From the NCBI GenBank assembly GCA_020718265.1, contig DYSM01000175.1, forward strand, positions 1 to 6,268: DNA of 6,268 nt, written 5' to 3'. The notes under the pieces are model-generated. The model had not been told where the DNA came from, searched no databases, and worked only from the letters and a program-made list of their open reading frames with translations. This document shows positions 3,977 to 6,268 of this stretch, piece after piece (position 1 is the first letter of the stretch; the number at the start of each line of letters is the position of its first letter). The stretch comes from Draconibacterium orientale. Its GTDB lineage: Bacteria; Bacteroidota; Bacteroidia; Bacteroidales; JAADGE01. The translations under genes and the position numbers were made by a program.

Positions 3977-6268
3977 ATGAATAAAAAGTTCACAATTTTA
4001 ATTCTGTTGTTGGCATTGTTTGCAGTAAACGGATACAGTCAAAGTTCGCAATTTTTGAACTTTAACGTAACAACCGATTTGTCAAACAATTTTAACGACG
4101 ACGGAACACCGCAGTTCTCTTGGGTAGATATCGGCGGCATTCAAAACACAGGGGCAATCAATGTTCCGATTGGTTCAAATGATATTTGGACAACAAAAAC
4201 CGGATACACCATTTGCGAGGGCGGGGTTTACACGCTCAGTGCTTACTTCCTTGTATCTGAAAACGCCGGCTTTGGCGGACTGGGCTTTGCCACTTCCAGC
4301 ACAAACACTTCCGATTCTTACGGTTCGCCGGAAAAAGGTATCGGCATGTGTTTTCATGGTGGCGGTGGTTATTTTGTAAATAACCGAACAAACAACGAAG
4401 TAAATTGGCCCCCCGATTTGGTGCTGGGCAACTGGTACAAAATGATTCTGGTGATTAACTACAAAAGTGCAAATACGTTTGACTTGAATTTCCAAATTTG
4501 GGAATCAGATGCCAACGGAACGGTTGGTTCGATGAAAACTGAACAGACCATGCTCGATGTTGTAAATGCAACAGTCGGAACTTCACCGTATATAAATGTT
4601 TACTTTTCGGCAGCAGGCAGTCGCATGTCAAAAATCGATGATTTCACTATCGAACTCGGCGGTTGTGCAGCGTTTGAAAATCAACCAACGCTTGGTGCAT
4701 GTTCTTCTTCGTCTGTAACATCAGGCGGAGCAACGCTCGAAGCATCTGTTACAAGCGACGGCGGCGCGGCAATTACCGAACGCGGTTTTTATTACGGAAC
4801 TACGGCAGCTCCAACTACAAACAAAACTGTTGTGAGCGGAACTACCATAGATTTTACCTTAGATATTAGCAGTTTAACGGCTGAAACAACCTACTACTTC
4901 CGAGCTTACGCTGCAAATGCCAACGGCGAAACGGTAGGCGATGATTGCTCGTTTACGACAACTGCAGGTTCTGTTTCTAATTATATTTTGGACTGTAGTG
5001 CAGGAAGTACCCTTTGGAGTATCGGTTCATCAACACCTATGGAAATAGATCAGGCATTAACTGTAACTGCGGCTGATAATATAACGAATGCAAAAGTCTA
5101 TTTTAGCAGTGGTTTTGTATCCTCCGAAGACAGACTCGTTTATCCAACAGTTTTATACGGAATAACAGGTACATACAACAACTCAGCTGGCGTATTGACT
5201 CTGACAGGTACTGCTACGGCAGCTCAATTCGAAGAGATATTTCAAAGCATACAGTATAACAATCTAAATACTACACCAACAACCTCGCAAAGAGAAATAA
5301 CTTTTGCGTTAGGTGATGCTTTGCCATATAAACCTTGTGGATTTGAAAAATATCACTACTATAAGTTTGTTCCGGCTTCCGGAATCTCGTGGACGGATGC
5401 AAAAAATGCCGCTGCTGCGATGACTTATTTCGGATTAGAAGGCTATTTGGTTACAATAACTTGTCAAGAAGAAAATAATTTGGCATTTAATTCTATAGGA
5501 CAACAAGGCTGGATAGGTGCAAGCGATGAGGGCGAGAATAAAATTTGGCGTTGGAAAACAGGTCCGGAAGCCGGACAACAGTTTTTTACACAAAACGGGC
5601 TTTCTAACGGAGGTTGCGGAGCAGACGGAACTGCGTATAATTCAATGTTCGACAATTTTGACACCGACGAGCCAAACGACTATTCGGACGGATGTGCCGG
5701 TTTGGAAGATTACGGTCATTTTTTATCTTCAGGTAAATGGAATGATTATCCTCATACATTAGGCGGAATTGCAGGATACTACGTTGAATTCGGTGAAATG
5801 GTCTCCGACCCTGTTGCCGGCTTACAAATATCAGATATTAAAGTTATTGAATTTACAAATTCAGCGTCCGCTCCGGTTCTCGGTGCATGTGCATCTTCGG
5901 CAGTTATGGAAGCTACAGCAACTCTCGAAGCCTTTGTTACAAGCGACGGCGGCGCGGCAATCACCGAACGCGGTTTTTACTACGGCACATCGGCAAACCC
6001 GACAGGCAACAAAACTTCTGTTGCCGGAACTACCGGAGATTTAACCTTAGATATTAGCAGTTTAACGGCTGGAACAACCTACTATTTCCGCGCTTACGCT
6101 GCAAATGCCAACGGCGAAACCGTAGGCGACGATTGTTCGTTTACGACAACTGCAGGTTCAACACCTGTTTTTGAAGCACTTGACGATGTAATTACTGTTG
6201 ATTGTAACTCAAGTTCCAACACAGGCGATTTATCGACCAACGATAATAATCCTGACGGAGGTTTGTTC
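3977..6268 (+). CDS. Large secreted adhesin-like protein with C-type lectin domain (3' end missing)
   Basis: The frame stays open to the last base, so 764 codons are visible and the C-terminus is lost. Residues 1-21 are a clear signal peptide (NKKF, ILILLLALFAV, likely cut after GYS). Residues about 23-229 look like a beta jelly-roll of the concanavalin/laminin-G kind, ending SRMSKIDDFTIELGG (inferred). FN3-like repeat 1 spans 239-332. Residues about 333-447 match the beta-sandwich repeat of large bacterial adhesins ('ALTVTAADNIT', 'GVLTLTGTAT', 'TSQREITFALGD'). Residues about 458-606 are a C-type lectin-like domain: WTDAKNAAAA (472-481), WIGASDE (512-518), EPN (565-567), WND (588-590) and YYVEF (601-605). 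EPN plus WND are the calcium and mannose-type sugar ligands in animal CTLDs. FN3-like repeat 2 spans 633-728, and from 729 an Ig/cadherin-like domain begins ('STNDNNPDGG'). It probably acts at the cell surface or outside the cell in glycan or matrix binding. A Type IX secretion tail would be expected at the missing C-terminus but cannot be seen. An in-frame ATG at 3857 would add 40 residues; ATG 3977 is preferred because the signal peptide begins there. Confidence 0.88.
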   Translation, partial: MNKKFTILILLLALFAVNGYSQSSQFLNFNVTTDLSNNFNDDGTPQFSWVDIGGIQNTGAINVPIGSNDIWTTKTGYTICEGGVYTLSAYFLVSENAGFGGLGFATSSTNTSDSYGSPEKGIGMCFHGGGGYFVNNRTNNEVNWPPDLVLGNWYKMILVINYKSANTFDLNFQIWESDANGTVGSMKTEQTMLDVVNATVGTSPYINVYFSAAGSRMSKIDDFTIELGGCAAFENQPTLGACSSSSVTSGGATLEASVTSDGGAAITERGFYYGTTAAPTTNKTVVSGTTIDFTLDISSLTAETTYYFRAYAANANGETVGDDCSFTTTAGSVSNYILDCSAGSTLWSIGSSTPMEIDQALTVTAADNITNAKVYFSSGFVSSEDRLVYPTVLYGITGTYNNSAGVLTLTGTATAAQFEEIFQSIQYNNLNTTPTTSQREITFALGDALPYKPCGFEKYHYYKFVPASGISWTDAKNAAAAMTYFGLEGYLVTITCQEENNLAFNSIGQQGWIGASDEGENKIWRWKTGPEAGQQFFTQNGLSNGGCGADGTAYNSMFDNFDTDEPNDYSDGCAGLEDYGHFLSSGKWNDYPHTLGGIAGYYVEFGEMVSDPVAGLQISDIKVIEFTNSASAPVLGACASSAVMEATATLEAFVTSDGGAAITERGFYYGTSANPTGNKTSVAGTTGDLTLDISSLTAGTTYYFRAYAANANGETVGDDCSFTTTAGSTPVFEALDDVITVDCNSSSNTGDLSTNDNNPDGGLF
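4691..4972 (+). repeat. FN3-like module, direct repeat copy 1 (282 bp)
   Basis: This is the first copy of a 94-codon module inside the adhesin gene (residues 239-332). It begins LGAC and ends FTTTAGS. The second copy is at 5879-6160, exactly 1188 bp (396 codons) downstream with no gaps. By hand count 237 of 282 bases and 79 of 94 residues are identical. Each copy has two cysteines (C242 and C324 here) placed to join the two ends of the domain, which is an inference. The core 'TSDGGAAITERGFYYGT' and 'LTAETTYYFRAYAANANG' are typical of Bacteroidota FN3-like repeats. Confidence 0.85.
5879..6160 (+). repeat. FN3-like module, direct repeat copy 2 (282 bp)
   Basis: This is the second copy of the module (residues 635-728; cysteines 638 and 720). 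Its N-terminal quarter has diverged from copy 1, while the last 39 codons differ at only 7 bases, and only one of those changes an amino acid (Glu to Gly in 'LTAGTTYY'). The middle block coding for VTSDGGAAITERGFYY differs only at synonymous sites. The pattern suggests a fairly recent internal duplication or gene conversion under selection on the protein. More copies may lie beyond the window. Confidence 0.85.

Noticed and set aside
4161..4495. Short ORFs on both strands inside the adhesin N-terminal domain
   Set aside because: The long adhesin frame with signal peptide and recognisable domains runs through the region; these are out-of-frame shadows.
5517..6044. Plus-strand ORFs of 81 and 91 codons within the lectin and FN3 region
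   Set aside because: They are in other frames of the lectin and FN3-coding DNA, which has clear protein motifs in the adhesin frame.
4691..6160. Direct repeats as ends of a mobile element
   Set aside because: The repeats are in-frame protein modules, and the DNA between them codes for adhesin domains with no transposase or integrase.

Overview
The window looks like Bacteroidota (Bacteroidetes) chromosome. It is AT-rich, Shine-Dalgarno sequences are weak or absent, and the sensor kinase carries an N-terminal secreted TPR region. The response regulator ends in a helical/HTH module that I know mainly from this phylum. A large secreted multidomain protein carries the 'TSDGGA..TERGFYYGT' type of fibronectin-III-like repeat common in Bacteroidota surface proteins. 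I cannot name a genus.

Layout, all on the + strand. Positions 1-271 are an AT-rich upstream region with four degenerate tandem 8-bp units (TGNTAATN) at 104-135. Positions 272-2710 encode a TPR-containing transmembrane sensor histidine kinase of 812 aa. Positions 2697-3533 encode its probable partner, a REC response regulator with a LuxR/GerE-like C-terminal HTH; it overlaps the kinase gene by 14 bp, so the pair is translationally coupled. Positions 3534-3672 are non-coding with weak hairpin potential. Positions 3673-3846 hold a small unrecognised acidic ORF of 57 aa. From 3977 to the right edge runs a large open reading frame (764 codons visible, no stop) for a secreted adhesin-like protein. 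Its order is: signal peptide, probable jelly-roll domain, FN3-like repeat 1, adhesin-type beta-sandwich repeat, C-type lectin-like domain with EPN and WND calcium/sugar motifs, FN3-like repeat 2, and the start of an Ig/cadherin-like domain cut by the window.

How the parts may work together. The kinase has its TPR sensor outside the membrane and its catalytic core inside. It should phosphorylate Asp56 of the regulator, which would then bind DNA through its HTH. The adhesin gene downstream could be a target of that pair, but adjacency is the only support. No RNA genes, CRISPR arrays, transposases or integrases are visible. I see no strong evidence for a wholly new system. The most noteworthy items are the mosaic lectin-bearing surface protein with two near-identical FN3-like modules exactly 396 codons apart, the small conserved-looking ORF in front of it, and the octamer repeat upstream of the kinase.
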